Source of the DNA: Mariluticola halotolerans
GTDB taxonomy: Bacteria > Pseudomonadota > Alphaproteobacteria > Rhizobiales > Devosiaceae
Direction: 5' to 3'
NCBI RefSeq assembly: GCF_021611515.1
Contig: NZ_CP090960.1
Location: 186,001 to 250,000 of the forward strand
Length of the DNA stretch: 64,000 nt
Part shown: positions 7,643 through 19,088 of the stretch, in pieces
Layout of the letters: the number at the start of each line of letters is the position of its first letter
Numbering within the stretch: position 1 is the first letter of the stretch
Notes under the pieces: generated by a model
The model's input: only the letters and a program-made list of their open reading frames with translations
Told to the model about the DNA's origin: nothing
Databases searched by the model: none
Program-made: the position numbers and the translations under genes

Positions 7643-9366
7643 GCATGATGAGCACGGAAGCCCAGGAATTGATCAGCCTTGAGGGTGAGCGCAAGACACA
7701 GCGCAACCTGACCCATAGCCGTATCCGCTGGGTGATGCTGGGCCTGCTGATGTTGTTCGGGCTTGTGGGCGGGCGGCTGGTTCAACTCGGTTATGCCAAT
7801 ACCGATACTGATTTCAGCGGAGAAGAGCGCGACCTGATTACCGCGACGCGCCCGGCTATTCTGGACCGTAACGGGCTGGAGATGGCGCTGGATATAAGGG
7901 TGCCATCGCTTTATGCGGAGCCGCGCCGGATCATCGACGTGGAAGAGGCCGTTGAAAAGCTGACCGGGGTTTTGCCCGAGCTCGATCCGGAATGGCTGCG
8001 CAAGCGGCTGACTGGGGATCAGGGCTTTGTATGGGTGGCGCGCGAACTGACGCCGCTGCAAAAGGAGAAGATTTTCCGCCTGGGCATTCCGGGGCTGGAT
8101 TTTCGCACCGAGAGCAAGCGCTATTACCCGGCCAGCAATGAGGCATCACACCTGCTGGGCACGGTGAACCGCGACAATCAGGGTATTTCCGGGTTTGAAA
8201 TGCATCTGGATAATGAAGATGTGGCGCTGCTGCAGGATCTGGGGCTGGCGCGGGACCGGACGCTGGAACCGGTGCGCATGTCTGTTGATTTGCGGGTGCA
8301 GCATGCGCTGACCGATGAACTGGCGGACTCGCTGGTGCGGTATCAGGCGACGGCGGCGGCCGGGGTGATCATGAATGTGAAGACCGGCGAAGTGGTGGCC
8401 ATGGCCTCGCTGCCCGATTTCAACCCCAATGAACCGGCAACGGCACTGGAGCCTTATGAGGGGCGCAAGGGCGCGCGGATCAACCGGATCACGGCGGGCA
8501 CATTTGAGCTTGGGTCCATTTTCAAGACGATTACGCTGGCGGCGGCAATCGATAGTGGCGTTGTCAAGCTGACAGACAGTTTCGATGCGCGGTTTCCGGT
8601 GCGCTTCGGGCGCTTTTCCATCAATGATTTTCATGGCAAGCACACCATTCTGACGGTGCCGGAAATCTATAAATATTCGTCGAATATCGGCACGATCAAA
8701 ATCATGCAGGCGTTTGGGGCCGAAAATTATCGCTCGTTTCTGACACGGCTTGGCTTTGATGATCCGCTGACAGTGGAACTGCCCGAGACGACGCGCTCCA
8801 ATATTCCGAAGAAATTTTCGGAAGTGGGAGCGGCGACGGCCTCGTTCGGGGCCGGGCTGGCCACGACCCCCATGCATATGGTGGCCGCGCTTGGGGCGCT
8901 GGTGAACGGGGGGCATTATGTGCCGCCGACGCTTTATCCGCGTACCGAGGCCGAGGCGCGGGCATTGTCCCGTCCGGTTGTCTCAGAAGCGACGAGTGCC
9001 AAAACCCGCTATCTGCTGCGGCTCAATGCGCTTGAGGGATCCGGGTCGCGGGCCAACAAGATTGCCAAGGGCTACCGGATGGGCGGCAAGACGGGTACGG
9101 CGGAGAAGGTGATCGACGGGCGCTATTCCAAGGAGAAGAACCTGGCGATCTTTGCCTCGGCCTTTCCGCTGGATGCGCCGCAATATGCGATGGTCATCAT
9201 GGTCGATGAAGCTGTGGCCGAGAATGAGCGTTCGGGACGGACCGCCGGGTGGAATGCCGGCGAGATGTCGGGTCGTGTTGTGCAACGTATTGCACCGATG
9301 TTAGGAATTTTGCCGGATTTTGATACCAATATTGATCTAGCGCTGGTGCCGATGGAACTTCGGTGA
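7639..9366 (+). CDS. ftsI: Septal peptidoglycan transpeptidase (PBP3)
   Basis: 575 residues. It is a class B penicillin-binding protein with an N-terminal span at ~32-50 (VMLGLLMLFGLVGGRLVQLG), a PBP dimer domain at ~65-230 and a transpeptidase domain at ~250-560. Catalytic motifs are SIFK with the nucleophilic serine near residue 293, SSN near 346 and KTGT near 483. It cross-links septal glycan strands with FtsW. The start overlaps the ftsL stop (ATGA); nearby ATGs at 7645 and 7648 would shorten it slightly. Confidence 0.95.
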   Translation: MSMMSTEAQELISLEGERKTQRNLTHSRIRWVMLGLLMLFGLVGGRLVQLGYANTDTDFSGEERDLITATRPAILDRNGLEMALDIRVPSLYAEPRRIIDVEEAVEKLTGVLPELDPEWLRKRLTGDQGFVWVARELTPLQKEKIFRLGIPGLDFRTESKRYYPASNEASHLLGTVNRDNQGISGFEMHLDNEDVALLQDLGLARDRTLEPVRMSVDLRVQHALTDELADSLVRYQATAAAGVIMNVKTGEVVAMASLPDFNPNEPATALEPYEGRKGARINRITAGTFELGSIFKTITLAAAIDSGVVKLTDSFDARFPVRFGRFSINDFHGKHTILTVPEIYKYSSNIGTIKIMQAFGAENYRSFLTRLGFDDPLTVELPETTRSNIPKKFSEVGAATASFGAGLATTPMHMVAALGALVNGGHYVPPTLYPRTEAEARALSRPVVSEATSAKTRYLLRLNALEGSGSRANKIAKGYRMGGKTGTAEKVIDGRYSKEKNLAIFASAFPLDAPQYAMVIMVDEAVAENERSGRTAGWNAGEMSGRVVQRIAPMLGILPDFDTNIDLALVPMELR

Positions 9367-9384
9367 GGGCTCGGGGGATGCAGT

Positions 9385-10830
9385 TTGTCTTTTTCACTAC
9401 CAGAATTACTTGAAGGATTTGTCGATGCGGGCGCGGTTGAAGCGGTCAGCATCGCCGGTGTGACGTCGGATAGCCGTCAGATTACCACAGGCGATGCGTT
9501 TTTCGCTCTGCCTGGATCGCATGCGCATGGCGATGCCTATTGCGCCCAGGCGGTTGAAAACGGCGCGGTGGCCATTGTCACCGACCGCCAGCCCATACCC
9601 GACCCGGGTGTGGCAGTGATCATTGTATCGGATGTGCGGGCGGCCTATGCCCGCGCGGCGGCCATGACATCCGGCGCTCAGCCGCGGGTGATGGTTGGTG
9701 TGACCGGGACAAGCGGCAAGACCAGTGTTGCTTCTTTTGTGCGCCAGATCTGGCAGGCCTGCGGCATCAAGGGCGCAAGTATTGGTACGCTTGGTGTGGA
9801 TACGGGTGGCAAGCTGGCGGCGGCCGGATCGCTGACAACCCCGGATTCGCTGACCTTGCACAAGAGCCTCGCCGTGCTGAAATCAGGTGGCTATGATCAT
9901 GTGGTTATTGAAGCATCAAGCCATGGACTGGACCAGCGTCGTCTCGATGGACTGCGGTTCCGGGCGGTGGGGTTTACCAATCTGAGCCGTGACCATCTCG
10001 ATTATCACGCGGACATGGATGACTATCGCGAAGCCAAGCTGCGCCTGTTCCGCAATCTGCTGGCGGATAATGGCTCGGCAGTGGTCAATAGCGATGACGT
10101 TGAGCACATGCCGTTCATGTTTGCAGCGCTCGACCGGGGCGTGACCTTGCTCACTGTCGGTGAAGAAGGCGCGCATATTGAAATTTCCAGCGTTGCGCCG
10201 GAGGGGTTCGGCCAGCGGGTCAAGGGCAAGCTTGTGGGCGAGCCGCTTGATTTTCTGCTGCCGCTGGTGGGGCGGTTTCAGGTCGATAATGCGGTCATGG
10301 CGGCCGCGTTGGCGATTGAAAGCGGCGCCAAGCCCGAGGATGTCGTTCTCGCGCTGAACGCACTGACCGGCGCACGCGGACGGCTGGAACATGTTGGCAG
10401 CCAGAATGGCGCGGACATTTTTGTCGACTATGCCCACAAGCCTGCAGCACTGGAGAAGGCGCTTGAAGCTTTGCGTCCTTATGCGAAGGGCAAGCTGATT
10501 GTGCTGTTCGGGTGCGGCGGCGACCGGGATCAGGGCAAGCGGGCGATTATGGGCAAGATTGCGGTCGATCTGGCGGACAAGGTGATTATTACCGACGATA
10601 ACCCGCGCACGGAAGATGCCAGCGCCATTCGTCATGAGATCATGGCTGCAGCACCCGGCGCGACCGAAATTGGCGATCGGGGCAAGGCTATTCTGACCGC
10701 GATGGAAGAACTGGCCGCAGGCGATGTGCTGCTGATTGCGGGCAAGGGGCACGAGGATTACCAGATCATTGGTGACGAGAAGATCGCGTTTTCCGATCAC
10801 GCTGTCGTCAAAGCGGCGATAAGGGCCTGA
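9385..10830 (+). CDS. murE: UDP-MurNAc-L-Ala-D-Glu: meso-diaminopimelate ligase
   Basis: 481 residues from a TTG start at 9385 with GGGGGA at 9373-9378. It adds the third stem-peptide residue in the cytoplasm. The ATP-binding loop GVTGTSGKTS lies at ~108-117. A DNPR motif near residue 405 marks meso-diaminopimelate rather than lysine as the substrate. Mur ligase central and C-terminal domains are complete. It follows ftsI by 18 bp and is followed 2 bp later by murF. Its substrate-maker MurD is not in this cluster. Confidence 0.96.
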   Translation: MSFSLPELLEGFVDAGAVEAVSIAGVTSDSRQITTGDAFFALPGSHAHGDAYCAQAVENGAVAIVTDRQPIPDPGVAVIIVSDVRAAYARAAAMTSGAQPRVMVGVTGTSGKTSVASFVRQIWQACGIKGASIGTLGVDTGGKLAAAGSLTTPDSLTLHKSLAVLKSGGYDHVVIEASSHGLDQRRLDGLRFRAVGFTNLSRDHLDYHADMDDYREAKLRLFRNLLADNGSAVVNSDDVEHMPFMFAALDRGVTLLTVGEEGAHIEISSVAPEGFGQRVKGKLVGEPLDFLLPLVGRFQVDNAVMAAALAIESGAKPEDVVLALNALTGARGRLEHVGSQNGADIFVDYAHKPAALEKALEALRPYAKGKLIVLFGCGGDRDQGKRAIMGKIAVDLADKVIITDDNPRTEDASAIRHEIMAAAPGATEIGDRGKAILTAMEELAAGDVLLIAGKGHEDYQIIGDEKIAFSDHAVVKAAIRA

Positions 10831-10832
10831 GC

Positions 10833-12248
10833 ATGACAGCCCTTTATTCTGTTGCCGAAGTTTTGGCGGCAACGGGCGGCCGGGCTGAAGGCGTTGCGGC
10901 CGAGAGCTTTTCCAGCATTTCCATAGATTCCCGGGAGATCATTCCGGGGGCCTTGTTTGTGGCGATCAAAGGCGACCGGTTTGACGGGCATGATTTTGTG
11001 GAGACAGCGATTGCCAATGGCGCGGCAGCGGCCTTGGTGACAGAAGCCCGTGCAGGGGCGCTGGCGGGGCAAAAGCTGATCGTTGTGCCGGATGCATTGG
11101 CGGGGCTGGTGGATCTGGCGCGTGCGGCGCGGGCGCGCAGCAATGCGCGAATTGTTGCGGTCACCGGCAGTGTGGGCAAGACCACGACGAAGGAAGCCTT
11201 GCGGGCTGTGTTTGCGGCGGCGGGGAAAACCCATGCGTCAATCCGGAGTTTCAACAATCACTGGGGCGTGCCCCTGATGCTGGCCCGCATGCCAAAAGAC
11301 ACAGAGTTTGGTGTGTTCGAGATTGGCATGAGTGCTGCAGGCGAGATTTCGCCGCTGAGCCAATTGGTGAAACCCCATATTGCGTTGATTACCAGCATTG
11401 CGCCGGCGCACCTGGAGAATTTCGATTCACTGGCCGGGATTGCTGAGGCCAAGGCGGAGATTTTTGACGGTTTGCTGCCGGGCGGTCATGTGATTGTGAA
11501 TGTGGATCACGATTATACGCGGGTGCTGACAGAAGCGGCGGAACGCGCCGGGGCGGGCGAAATTGTGACTTATGGGTTGTCGGGTGATGCGGATGTGCGC
11601 ATCAGCGCGGCCCAATCGACCGGGCGCGGCATGCAGGCGCGCATTGTGATGCCGACAGGTAATGTGCCGCTTGAAATCGCTTCTTTGGGGCGTCACAGGC
11701 TGGCCAATGCGGTGGCGGCGTTTTGCGCGGCGGAAGCGGCGGGTATCTCGCGCGCGCTTATTTTGCAGGTTCTGGCCGATCTGGCTGAGCCTGAGGGGCG
11801 CGGGGCGATATCCCGGCTGGGGCCTATAAACAATCCGTTGACCATTATCGATGAAAGCTACAATGCCAATCCCGCCTCCATGGCGGCAGCTTTGGCGGTT
11901 TTTGCGGATGTGACGGTGGGTGGCGGGCGCAAGATTGTGGTTTTGGGAGACATGCTGGAACTGGGTACGGCGAGCGCTGAATTGCATGCAGCGCTGAAAG
12001 ATGCGGTGCTAAACACTGTCCCTGACGCGGTGTTTCTGGTCGGGGCGCAGATGAAATCGCTGGCCGATGCGCTGGGGGATGAGGTGGCTGTCATCCATTG
12101 TCAAAGCGTGGAAGATATTCACGACCGGGTACTCAAGAACCTTGATTATGGCGATGCAGTTATGGTCAAAGGGTCGAACAGTGTGCGGTTGAACAGCCTT
12201 GTCTCGCGGATAGGCGACCAGTTTGGAACGGCAGTCACTGCCGGATAG
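10833..12248 (+). CDS. murF: UDP-MurNAc-tripeptide: D-Ala-D-Ala ligase
   Basis: 471 residues. It joins D-Ala-D-Ala, made by Ddl in the same cluster, to the UDP-MurNAc tripeptide. The P-loop [11 protein letters not shown] is at ~110-120. [13 protein letters not shown] and the [11 protein letters not shown] motif near 341 are MurF signatures. The start is 2 bp after the murE stop; mraY follows after 20 bp. Confidence 0.96.
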   Translation: MTALYSVAEVLAATGGRAEGVAAESFSSISIDSREIIPGALFVAIKGDRFDGHDFVETAIANGAAAALVTEARAGALAGQKLIVVPDALAGLVDLARAARARSNARIVAVTGSVGKTTTKEALRAVFAAAGKTHASIRSFNNHWGVPLMLARMPKDTEFGVFEIGMSAAGEISPLSQLVKPHIALITSIAPAHLENFDSLAGIAEAKAEIFDGLLPGGHVIVNVDHDYTRVLTEAAERAGAGEIVTYGLSGDADVRISAAQSTGRGMQARIVMPTGNVPLEIASLGRHRLANAVAAFCAAEAAGISRALILQVLADLAEPEGRGAISRLGPINNPLTIIDESYNANPASMAAALAVFADVTVGGGRKIVVLGDMLELGTASAELHAALKDAVLNTVPDAVFLVGAQMKSLADALGDEVAVIHCQSVEDIHDRVLKNLDYGDAVMVKGSNSVRLNSLVSRIGDQFGTAVTAG

Positions 12249-12268
12249 GCCACAAAGGCGCAGATCGA

Positions 12269-13354
12269 ATGCTCTATTTTCTTCAACAGTTCAGTGACAC
12301 TTTCGGCGCGCTGAATGTTTTCAGGTTTTTGACGTTTCGCACCGCTGGTGCGGTGGTAACGGCCCTGTTTTTTGTGTTCCTGTTCGGGCCGGGCATGATC
12401 AACCGGTTGCGTATTCGACAAGGGCAGGGGCAGCCCATCCGCGAAGATGGCCCGGTGGGGCACTTGCTGACCAAAAAGGGCACGCCGACCATGGGCGGGC
12501 TGATGATCCTGTCGAGTGCCGTGTCTGCGACCTTGCTTTGGGCGGATCTTGCCAATGTCTATGTCTGGGTTGTTCTTCTGGTGACCGTCGGCTTTGGGGC
12601 TATCGGGCTTTACGACGATTATCTGAAGGTCAAACGGACATCGCATGCCGGCTTTGGCGGGCGTCAGCGGTTGGCGCTTGAGGCGCTGATTGCGGGTATT
12701 GCCTGTTATGTGCTGGCGCATATGGGCGAAGCGCCGTTTTCCACCTCATTGCTGTTTCCGTTCTTCAAGGGCTGGGCGCTTGATCTGGGCTGGTTCTTTA
12801 TCGCCTTTGGCGCGTTTGTTGTCGTTGCCGCGGGCAATTCGGTCAATCTGACAGACGGGCTCGACGGATTGGCGATTGTGCCGGTGATGATTGCGGCAGC
12901 CTGTTTCGGGTTGATCGCCTATCTGGTGGGTAACCAGATTTTCTCCGATTATCTGCTGATCAATTTTGTGCCCGGCACCGGTGAACTGTCGGTGGTTTGC
13001 GGGGCGCTGATTGGCGCGGGGCTTGGTTTCCTGTGGTTCAACGCGCCGCCGGCCCAGATTTTCATGGGTGATACCGGCTCTTTGGCGCTGGGCGGGGCCT
13101 TGGGTTCCATTGCGGTGGCGACCAAGCACGAGATTGTTCTGGCGATTGTTGGCGGCTTGTTTGTGCTCGAAACCGTGTCGGTGATTGTGCAGGTTGTCTC
13201 GTTCCGTCTGACGGGCAAGCGTGTTTTCAAAATGGCACCGATCCATCATCATTTCGAGCATCTGGGGTGGACCGAAAGCCAGATTGTGATCCGTTTCTGG
13301 ATTATTGCCTTTGTGCTAGCGCTGGTCGGCTTGTCTTCTTTGAAGCTTAGATAG
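12269..13354 (+). CDS. mraY: Phospho-N-acetylmuramoyl-pentapeptide transferase
   Basis: 361 residues and about ten membrane helices. It transfers phospho-MurNAc-pentapeptide to undecaprenyl phosphate, giving lipid I at the inner membrane. Signature segments are KKGTPTMGG, the Mg-binding DDYLK near residue 116, [10 protein letters not shown] near 193 and the C-terminal APIHHHFE. In most Hyphomicrobiales murD would follow; here the next gene is ftsW. Confidence 0.97.
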   Translation: MLYFLQQFSDTFGALNVFRFLTFRTAGAVVTALFFVFLFGPGMINRLRIRQGQGQPIREDGPVGHLLTKKGTPTMGGLMILSSAVSATLLWADLANVYVWVVLLVTVGFGAIGLYDDYLKVKRTSHAGFGGRQRLALEALIAGIACYVLAHMGEAPFSTSLLFPFFKGWALDLGWFFIAFGAFVVVAAGNSVNLTDGLDGLAIVPVMIAAACFGLIAYLVGNQIFSDYLLINFVPGTGELSVVCGALIGAGLGFLWFNAPPAQIFMGDTGSLALGGALGSIAVATKHEIVLAIVGGLFVLETVSVIVQVVSFRLTGKRVFKMAPIHHHFEHLGWTESQIVIRFWIIAFVLALVGLSSLKLR

Positions 13355-13439
13355 CGATCTGGTAACCATCACGGGTGTAGGCTCGGATTAGTTGTTTCCG
13401 AGTTTTGGGAGACTGCCGGCCCAGGGCAGTCTGTGTTCA

Positions 13440-14600
13440 ATGTTTTCACGCGCGCGTAAAACGCCTTTGGCCGAGTGGTGGTGGACGGTTGACCGTCAGC
13501 TGCTCGCAGGGTTTGTATTGTTGCTGATGAGCGGCATGTTGCTGTCGTTCGCCGCCAGCCCGCCGGTGGCGGAACGGCTGGGGCTGTCGCAATGGTATTT
13601 TATCACCCGGCACATGGTGTTCATGCCGCTGGCGCTGGTGGTGCTGATCGGTACTTCGTTCATGACGCTGCGCCAGGTGCGGTTGAGCGCGCTTTTGGTG
13701 CTGGTGGCCAGCATGTCGCTATTGGCAATGACGCTGGTGGTTGGTGTCGAGGTGAAGGGGGCAACGCGCTGGGTGTCCTTCTTCGGGCAATCAATTCAGC
13801 CCTCTGAATTCGTCAAACCTGCGTTTGCGGTGATGGCGGCATGGCTGTTTTCGGAAAAGGCGCGGCATGGCGACATGCCGACCGGGTCAATTGTTTTCGG
13901 CATTCTGGCGACAATCGTTGCCATGCTGTTGATGCAGCCTGATATCGGACAGACGGCGCTGATCGTTGGTACGTGGTCCGCGCTTTTGTTTTTGTCGGGC
14001 ATTTCCTGGTGGATGATTTCGTGCCTGATCGGGCTGGCAAGCCTTGGCGGGGTTGCGGCCTATTTATTCTTTCCCCATGTGGCGCGCCGTATCGATGCGT
14101 TTCTCAATCCTGATGCAGCCAATGGCTATCAGGTGGAGAAGGCTTTGCAATCCCTGCTTGAAGGTGGCTGGTTTGGCCGTGGGCCGGGTGAGGCTGTGGC
14201 CAAGCGGTATTTGCCCGACGCCCATGCCGATTTTGTCTTTTCTGCTGCCGCCGGTGAATTCGGCATCCTTTTCTGCATGGTGCTGGTGGGGCTGATTGCC
14301 TTCATCGTTATCCGGGCATTGAGCGATGCGCAGGCGCAATCGAGCTATTATGCGCGGCTGGCGGCCAGCGCGCTGGCGATCCAGTTCGGTTTGCAATCGG
14401 GCATTAATCTGGCTGTGAACTTGAATCTAATGCCGCCCAAGGGCATGACACTGCCTTTCGTTTCCTATGGTGGCACATCGATGCTGGCAGTGGCCTATGG
14501 CATGGGTATGATGCTGGCACTGATCCGCAAGAAACCCGAGGAACGTCTGGCGACCGGCCTGCCGGTTTATCGTCAGCCTTCGCATGTAGAGCACGCATGA
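13440..14600 (+). CDS. ftsW: SEDS-family septal peptidoglycan polymerase
   Basis: 386 residues from the ATG at 13440, whose product begins MFSRARKTPLAEWWWTVDRQ, a typical alphaproteobacterial FtsW N-terminus; a TTG at 13392 would add 16 residues without family support. Ten membrane helices are expected. PDIGQT near 172 and GMTLPFVSYGG near 341 are SEDS signatures. It polymerises glycan from lipid II together with FtsI. It lies directly after mraY, leaving no room for murD, and overlaps murG by 4 bp. Confidence 0.95.
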   Translation: MFSRARKTPLAEWWWTVDRQLLAGFVLLLMSGMLLSFAASPPVAERLGLSQWYFITRHMVFMPLALVVLIGTSFMTLRQVRLSALLVLVASMSLLAMTLVVGVEVKGATRWVSFFGQSIQPSEFVKPAFAVMAAWLFSEKARHGDMPTGSIVFGILATIVAMLLMQPDIGQTALIVGTWSALLFLSGISWWMISCLIGLASLGGVAAYLFFPHVARRIDAFLNPDAANGYQVEKALQSLLEGGWFGRGPGEAVAKRYLPDAHADFVFSAAAGEFGILFCMVLVGLIAFIVIRALSDAQAQSSYYARLAASALAIQFGLQSGINLAVNLNLMPPKGMTLPFVSYGGTSMLAVAYGMGMMLALIRKKPEERLATGLPVYRQPSHVEHA

Positions 14601-15691
14601 GTATATTTGTATTAATGGCCGGCGGCACGGGCGGGCATCTGTTTCCCGCCATGGCGCTGGCCCAGGAACTGCGCCGTCGCGGGCATCAGGTTCAGCTGAT
14701 GACCGATGAGCGGGTGACCCATTATGGCGACCGGTTTCCGGCGCGTGAGGTTTATGTCATTCCCTCCGCGACCCCCTCGATCCGCAATCCGGTCAAGCTG
14801 GTGCAGGCCGGGATCAAGATCTGTTTCGGGATATTCATTGCCTTCAAGCAATTGCGCAAAAGCAATGCGGATGCGGCAATCGGGTTTGGCGGCTATCCCG
14901 TGTTTCCACCTTTTGTGGCGGCAAAGCTGGCCGGGGTGCCGGGGATTTTGCATGAACAGAACGCGGTATTGGGCCGGGCCAACAAGGCGCTGGCGCGGTT
15001 TGCTGATGTGCTGGCGCTGAGCTTTGAGCAGACGCGGTTTGCGAATGATTTTTCCATCGAGAAGGTTGTAACCGGTAATCCGGTGCGTGACCGGGTGCGC
15101 GATACGGCCAAGGGTATTGTCTATCAACCGGTGAAGGCGGGGCAGCCTTTTCGCCTGCTGGTGTTTGGCGGCAGCCAGGGCGCGCGGGCTTTCGGCGATC
15201 TGGTGCCGCCGGCGCTGGCGGCTTTGCCCGAAACCCTGCGCCGGCAATTGCGGGTGACCCAGCAATGCCGCCCGGAAGATCTGGAACGGGTGACTGAGGC
15301 GTATCGGGCGGCAAAGATCAGCGTTGAGCTATCGACGTTTTTTGATGATCTGCCGGAACGCATGGCGGATTCGCATCTGGTGCTCTGCCGATCCGGCGCG
15401 TCGACAGTTGCGGAACTGGCGGTGCTGGGCCGGCCGGCCATTCTTGTGCCTTTGCCCGGCGCGCTGGATGCGGACCAGAAGAATAATGCCGCTTTTCTGG
15501 AAGAAGCGGGGGGTGGCTGGCTGGTGGAGCAAGCCACGGTTTCACCGCAATCTCTTGCCAAACGGCTTGAAGAGCTTATCGAAAATCCGCAGGCTTTGAG
15601 TGCTGCCGCTGACAAGGCAAAGGCGCTGGGGCAACCGCAGGCTGTTGAACGGCTGGCGGATTTGGCGGAAAAGGTCGCTGCGAAAAAGTGA
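14597..15691 (+). CDS. murG: Undecaprenyldiphospho-muramoylpentapeptide GlcNAc transferase
   Basis: 364 residues, GT-B glycosyltransferase that converts lipid I to lipid II on the inner leaflet. The N-terminal [12 protein letters not shown] loop is the classic MurG G-loop, and [12 protein letters not shown] and the late [11 protein letters not shown] segment bind UDP-GlcNAc. It overlaps ftsW (ATGA). Confidence 0.97.
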   Translation: MSIFVLMAGGTGGHLFPAMALAQELRRRGHQVQLMTDERVTHYGDRFPAREVYVIPSATPSIRNPVKLVQAGIKICFGIFIAFKQLRKSNADAAIGFGGYPVFPPFVAAKLAGVPGILHEQNAVLGRANKALARFADVLALSFEQTRFANDFSIEKVVTGNPVRDRVRDTAKGIVYQPVKAGQPFRLLVFGGSQGARAFGDLVPPALAALPETLRRQLRVTQQCRPEDLERVTEAYRAAKISVELSTFFDDLPERMADSHLVLCRSGASTVAELAVLGRPAILVPLPGALDADQKNNAAFLEEAGGGWLVEQATVSPQSLAKRLEELIENPQALSAAADKAKALGQPQAVERLADLAEKVAAKK

Positions 15692-15719
15692 CCATCAAAA
15701 TCAAAGGGGACTGTCAGTC

Positions 15720-17141
15720 ATGAAAATGCCGCGCGATATCGGGCCGGTGCACTTTGTCGGCATTGGCGGCATAGGCATGAGCGGGATTGCCGAAATCCTG
15801 CACGGGCAGGGCTATACAGTGCGCGGGTCGGACATGACCGCCAATCCCAATGTGCAGCGTTTGCAGGCCATGGGGATCGCCGTCGAAATCGGTCAGAAGG
15901 GCGAAAACTTGAAAGACGCCGCCGTTGTGGTGATTTCCTCGGCGATCAAGAAGAATAATCCCGAACTGATTGCGGCCCGGGCTGCCGGTTTGCCCGTGGT
16001 GCGGCGGGCGGAAATGCTGGCTGAGATCATGCGGTTCAAGAACGCCATCGCCATTGGCGGCACCCACGGCAAGACGACGACGACCTCTTTGGTCTCGGCG
16101 CTGCTGGATGCCGGCGGGCTTGACCCCACGGTGATCAATGGCGGGATCATCAATGCCTATGGCACCAATGCGCGCGAGGGCAAGGGTGAATGGATGGTGG
16201 TTGAGGCGGATGAAAGCGATGGCACTTTCGTCAAGCTGCCAGCCGATGTGGCGGTGGTGACCAATGTCGATCCCGAACATCTGGACCATTATGGCGGCTT
16301 TGACGCGGTGAAGAAGGCGTTTTTGAATTTCGTCGAGAATGTGCCGTTTTACGGCTTTGCGGTGATGTGCCTCGATCATCCTGAAGTGCAGTCGCTTGTG
16401 GGTGAAATCGAGGATCGCCGGGTGGTGACCTATGGGCAAAACCCGCAGGCGGATGTGCGCCTGGTGGGGTTGACCAATGACAACGGGATCAGCCGGTTCT
16501 CGGTGGAGATACGTGACCGGATTACCAAGGTGGAACGACAGATCGCTGATATCGAATTGCCGATGCCGGGTCTGCATAACGCGATGAATGCGACAGCGGC
16601 GATTGCGGTGGCGGACCAGTTGAAGGTGTCGGCTGAGGATATCCGCCGGGGATTGGCGAATTTCACCGGCGTGAAGCGGCGCTTTACCCGCACGGGTGAG
16701 GTCAACGGCATTACCATTATCGATGATTACGGCCACCATCCGGTGGAGATTACCTCGGTCTTGCGCGCCGCGCGGCAATCGGCCAAGCGCGACGTGATTG
16801 CCGTGGTGCAGCCGCACCGCTATTCGCGGCTAAAAGACCTGTTTGACGATTTCTCCGCCTGTTTCAACGATGCGGATACGGTGATCATCGCCCCGGTTTA
16901 TGCGGCGGGCGAAGCCCCGATTGAAGGGGTGAGCCATGAAGAACTGGCCAATCGCCTGCGGGCGCGCGGACACCGCGATGCGCGGATTATTGACCGGCCC
17001 GAAGCACTGGCACCACTGATCGCCTCGCGGGCAGCAGCGGGCGATTATGTCGTCTGTCTGGGCGCGGGGAATATCACCCAATGGGCGGCGAGCCTGCCGG
17101 GCGAATTACAGGTTTTGCTGGATGCGGCGGTGAAATCATGA
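15720..17141 (+). CDS. murC: UDP-MurNAc: L-alanine ligase
   Basis: 473 residues from the ATG at 15720 (AAAGGGGA RBS at 15703-15710); a longer frame running back into murG is not credible. It starts the stem peptide by adding L-Ala. Motifs are the N-terminal [17 protein letters not shown] Rossmann loop, the P-loop [10 protein letters not shown] at ~111-120 and [10 protein letters not shown] near 335. Its stop overlaps the murB start. Confidence 0.97.
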   Translation: MKMPRDIGPVHFVGIGGIGMSGIAEILHGQGYTVRGSDMTANPNVQRLQAMGIAVEIGQKGENLKDAAVVVISSAIKKNNPELIAARAAGLPVVRRAEMLAEIMRFKNAIAIGGTHGKTTTTSLVSALLDAGGLDPTVINGGIINAYGTNAREGKGEWMVVEADESDGTFVKLPADVAVVTNVDPEHLDHYGGFDAVKKAFLNFVENVPFYGFAVMCLDHPEVQSLVGEIEDRRVVTYGQNPQADVRLVGLTNDNGISRFSVEIRDRITKVERQIADIELPMPGLHNAMNATAAIAVADQLKVSAEDIRRGLANFTGVKRRFTRTGEVNGITIIDDYGHHPVEITSVLRAARQSAKRDVIAVVQPHRYSRLKDLFDDFSACFNDADTVIIAPVYAAGEAPIEGVSHEELANRLRARGHRDARIIDRPEALAPLIASRAAAGDYVVCLGAGNITQWAASLPGELQVLLDAAVKS

Positions 17142-18115
17142 GTTTTCCTGATCTGCTACCGACGCTTGGAGACTGGATCGGCGATGTGCGCGGACGACTG
17201 GTGCCGAACCAGCCGCTATCGGAAATCAGCTGGTTTCGCGTGGGCGGGCCGGCGCAATTGTTTTTCCAGCCGGCCGATGAAGCCGATTTGCAGTTTTTTC
17301 TCAAAAACCTCGACCCATCGATCAAGGTGACGGTGATCGGGCTGGCGTCGAACCTGTTGATCCGCGATGGCGGGCTTGATGGTGTGGTCATCCGGCTGTC
17401 GGCCAAGGGCTTTGGTGCTGTTGAAGTGCTCGGCGATCATCGTTTGCGGGTCGGCACGGCGCTGCCGGATGTGAAGGTGGCGACGGCGGCGGCGGATGCG
17501 GGCATTGACGGGTTGACGTTTTATCGCGGCATTCCGGGCGGTATTGGTGGTGCGCTTTATATGAATGCGGGCTGCTATGGCACTGAGACGCGCGACCGGA
17601 TGGTCGAATTGCGCGGGGTGACCCGTACGGGTGAGATCATTACCCTGAGCAATGCCGATATGGGCTACCGCTACCGCAAGTCGAACGGGCCGCGCGGGGT
17701 GGTGTTTACCTCGGCTGTCTATCAGGGCATGGCGGGGGATTCCGATGCGATCAAGGCGCGGATGCGCGAGATTACCGAAACACGCGAAAGTTCGCAGCCG
17801 ACCAAGGCGCGCACGGGCGGATCGACTTTCAAGAACCCCGAGGGGCATTCAAGCTGGAAGCTGGTGGATGATGCCGGCTGCCGGGGGCTGACCATTGGCA
17901 CGGCACAGGTTTCGGAAAAGCACTGCAATTTCCTCCTCAATCTCGGGGATGCCAGTGCCCATGATATCGAGACACTGGGCGAGACTGTGCGTAATCGTGT
18001 GCGGGCCAAATCGGGTATTGAGTTGCGCTGGGAAATCCGGCGGATGGGGCATTTCGCGCCGGGTGCGGAAGTGCGGGAATTTCTGGATGGCGACGTCTTT
18101 ACGGGAGCGGTTTGA
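17138..18115 (+). CDS. murB: UDP-N-acetylenolpyruvoylglucosamine reductase
   Basis: 325 residues from the ATG at 17138, which overlaps the murC stop (ATGA). The FAD/NADPH enzyme makes UDP-MurNAc. FRVGGPA near the N-terminus, [21 protein letters not shown] and the GSTFKNPEG loop near residue 228, which carries the catalytic serine in type IIa MurB, are all present. It overlaps ddl by 4 bp. Confidence 0.96.
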   Translation: MSFPDLLPTLGDWIGDVRGRLVPNQPLSEISWFRVGGPAQLFFQPADEADLQFFLKNLDPSIKVTVIGLASNLLIRDGGLDGVVIRLSAKGFGAVEVLGDHRLRVGTALPDVKVATAAADAGIDGLTFYRGIPGGIGGALYMNAGCYGTETRDRMVELRGVTRTGEIITLSNADMGYRYRKSNGPRGVVFTSAVYQGMAGDSDAIKARMREITETRESSQPTKARTGGSTFKNPEGHSSWKLVDDAGCRGLTIGTAQVSEKHCNFLLNLGDASAHDIETLGETVRNRVRAKSGIELRWEIRRMGHFAPGAEVREFLDGDVFTGAV

Positions 18116-19035
18116 TGACCAAGCATGTAGCCGTTCTGATGGGCGGATGGTCGGTTGAGCGCGATGTGTCGCTCTCGAGCGGCCGCGAATGTGCCCAGGC
18201 CCTGCGCAATGCGGGATACAAGGTGACGGAAGTTGATGTCGACCGCGATATTTCGGCGACGCTGAAGGCGCTCAATCCCGATGTGGCATTCAACGCGCTG
18301 CATGGGCGGGTGGGCGAAGACGGCACAATTCAGGGCATTCTGGAAGTCTTGCAGATCCCTTATAGCCATTCCGGCGTGCTGGCTTCCGCACTGGCCATGG
18401 ACAAGCACCAGGCCAAGACAATGTTCAAGGCGTCGGGCATTCCGGTGACCGATCATGTGGTGGCCAATCGCGCCGAGGTGGCGCGTCAGCACGTGATGAA
18501 GCCGCCCTATGTCGTCAAGCCGATTGCCGAGGGCTCAAGTTTCGGGATTTTTCTGGTCAAGGCAGAGACCAGCCACCCGCCGCAGGAAATTCTGGGATCG
18601 GACTGGCTTGGCGGCGAAGAGCTGATGGTTGAGCGCTATATTCCAGGCCGGGAGCTGACTTGCGCAGTGATGGGCGATGTGGCGCTGGGCGTGATCGAGA
18701 TCACCACGGACCTCGTTTTCTACAATTACGAGGCGAAATATCAAAAAGGTGGGTCCGCACACCTGATTCCGGCGCCGGTTTCACCGAAAATTTACGAAAA
18801 AGTACAGAAAATGGCGCTTAAGGCACATGATGTGCTCGGCTGCCGGGGCGTTACCAGAACGGACTTCCGTTTCAACGATCAGGTGGGCGAAGATGGTGAG
18901 CTTGTGTGCCTGGAAATCAATACACAACCAGGCATGACGCCGACCTCTCTCGTCCCTGAACTGGCGGCCCATGCAGGGCATTCTTTTGAAGAGCTGGTGA
19001 GTTGGATGGTGGAGGATGCGAGTTGCGGCAGGTAG
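18112..19035 (+). CDS. ddl: D-alanine: D-alanine ligase
   Basis: 307 residues, ATP-grasp fold. The N-terminus [20 protein letters not shown], the HGRVGEDG loop, the ATP-lid EGSSFGI and the C-terminal LEINTQPGMTPTSL Mg-binding motif are conserved. It supplies D-Ala-D-Ala for MurF. It overlaps murB, and its 3' end is close to ftsQ. This is the DdlB type typical of the dcw cluster. Confidence 0.96.
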   Translation: MMTKHVAVLMGGWSVERDVSLSSGRECAQALRNAGYKVTEVDVDRDISATLKALNPDVAFNALHGRVGEDGTIQGILEVLQIPYSHSGVLASALAMDKHQAKTMFKASGIPVTDHVVANRAEVARQHVMKPPYVVKPIAEGSSFGIFLVKAETSHPPQEILGSDWLGGEELMVERYIPGRELTCAVMGDVALGVIEITTDLVFYNYEAKYQKGGSAHLIPAPVSPKIYEKVQKMALKAHDVLGCRGVTRTDFRFNDQVGEDGELVCLEINTQPGMTPTSLVPELAAHAGHSFEELVSWMVEDASCGR

Positions 19036-19088
19036 GCGCTAGGGCCGTTGCGTCCCCCATTATTATCGATCCGCGCCGGGGTGGCCCG

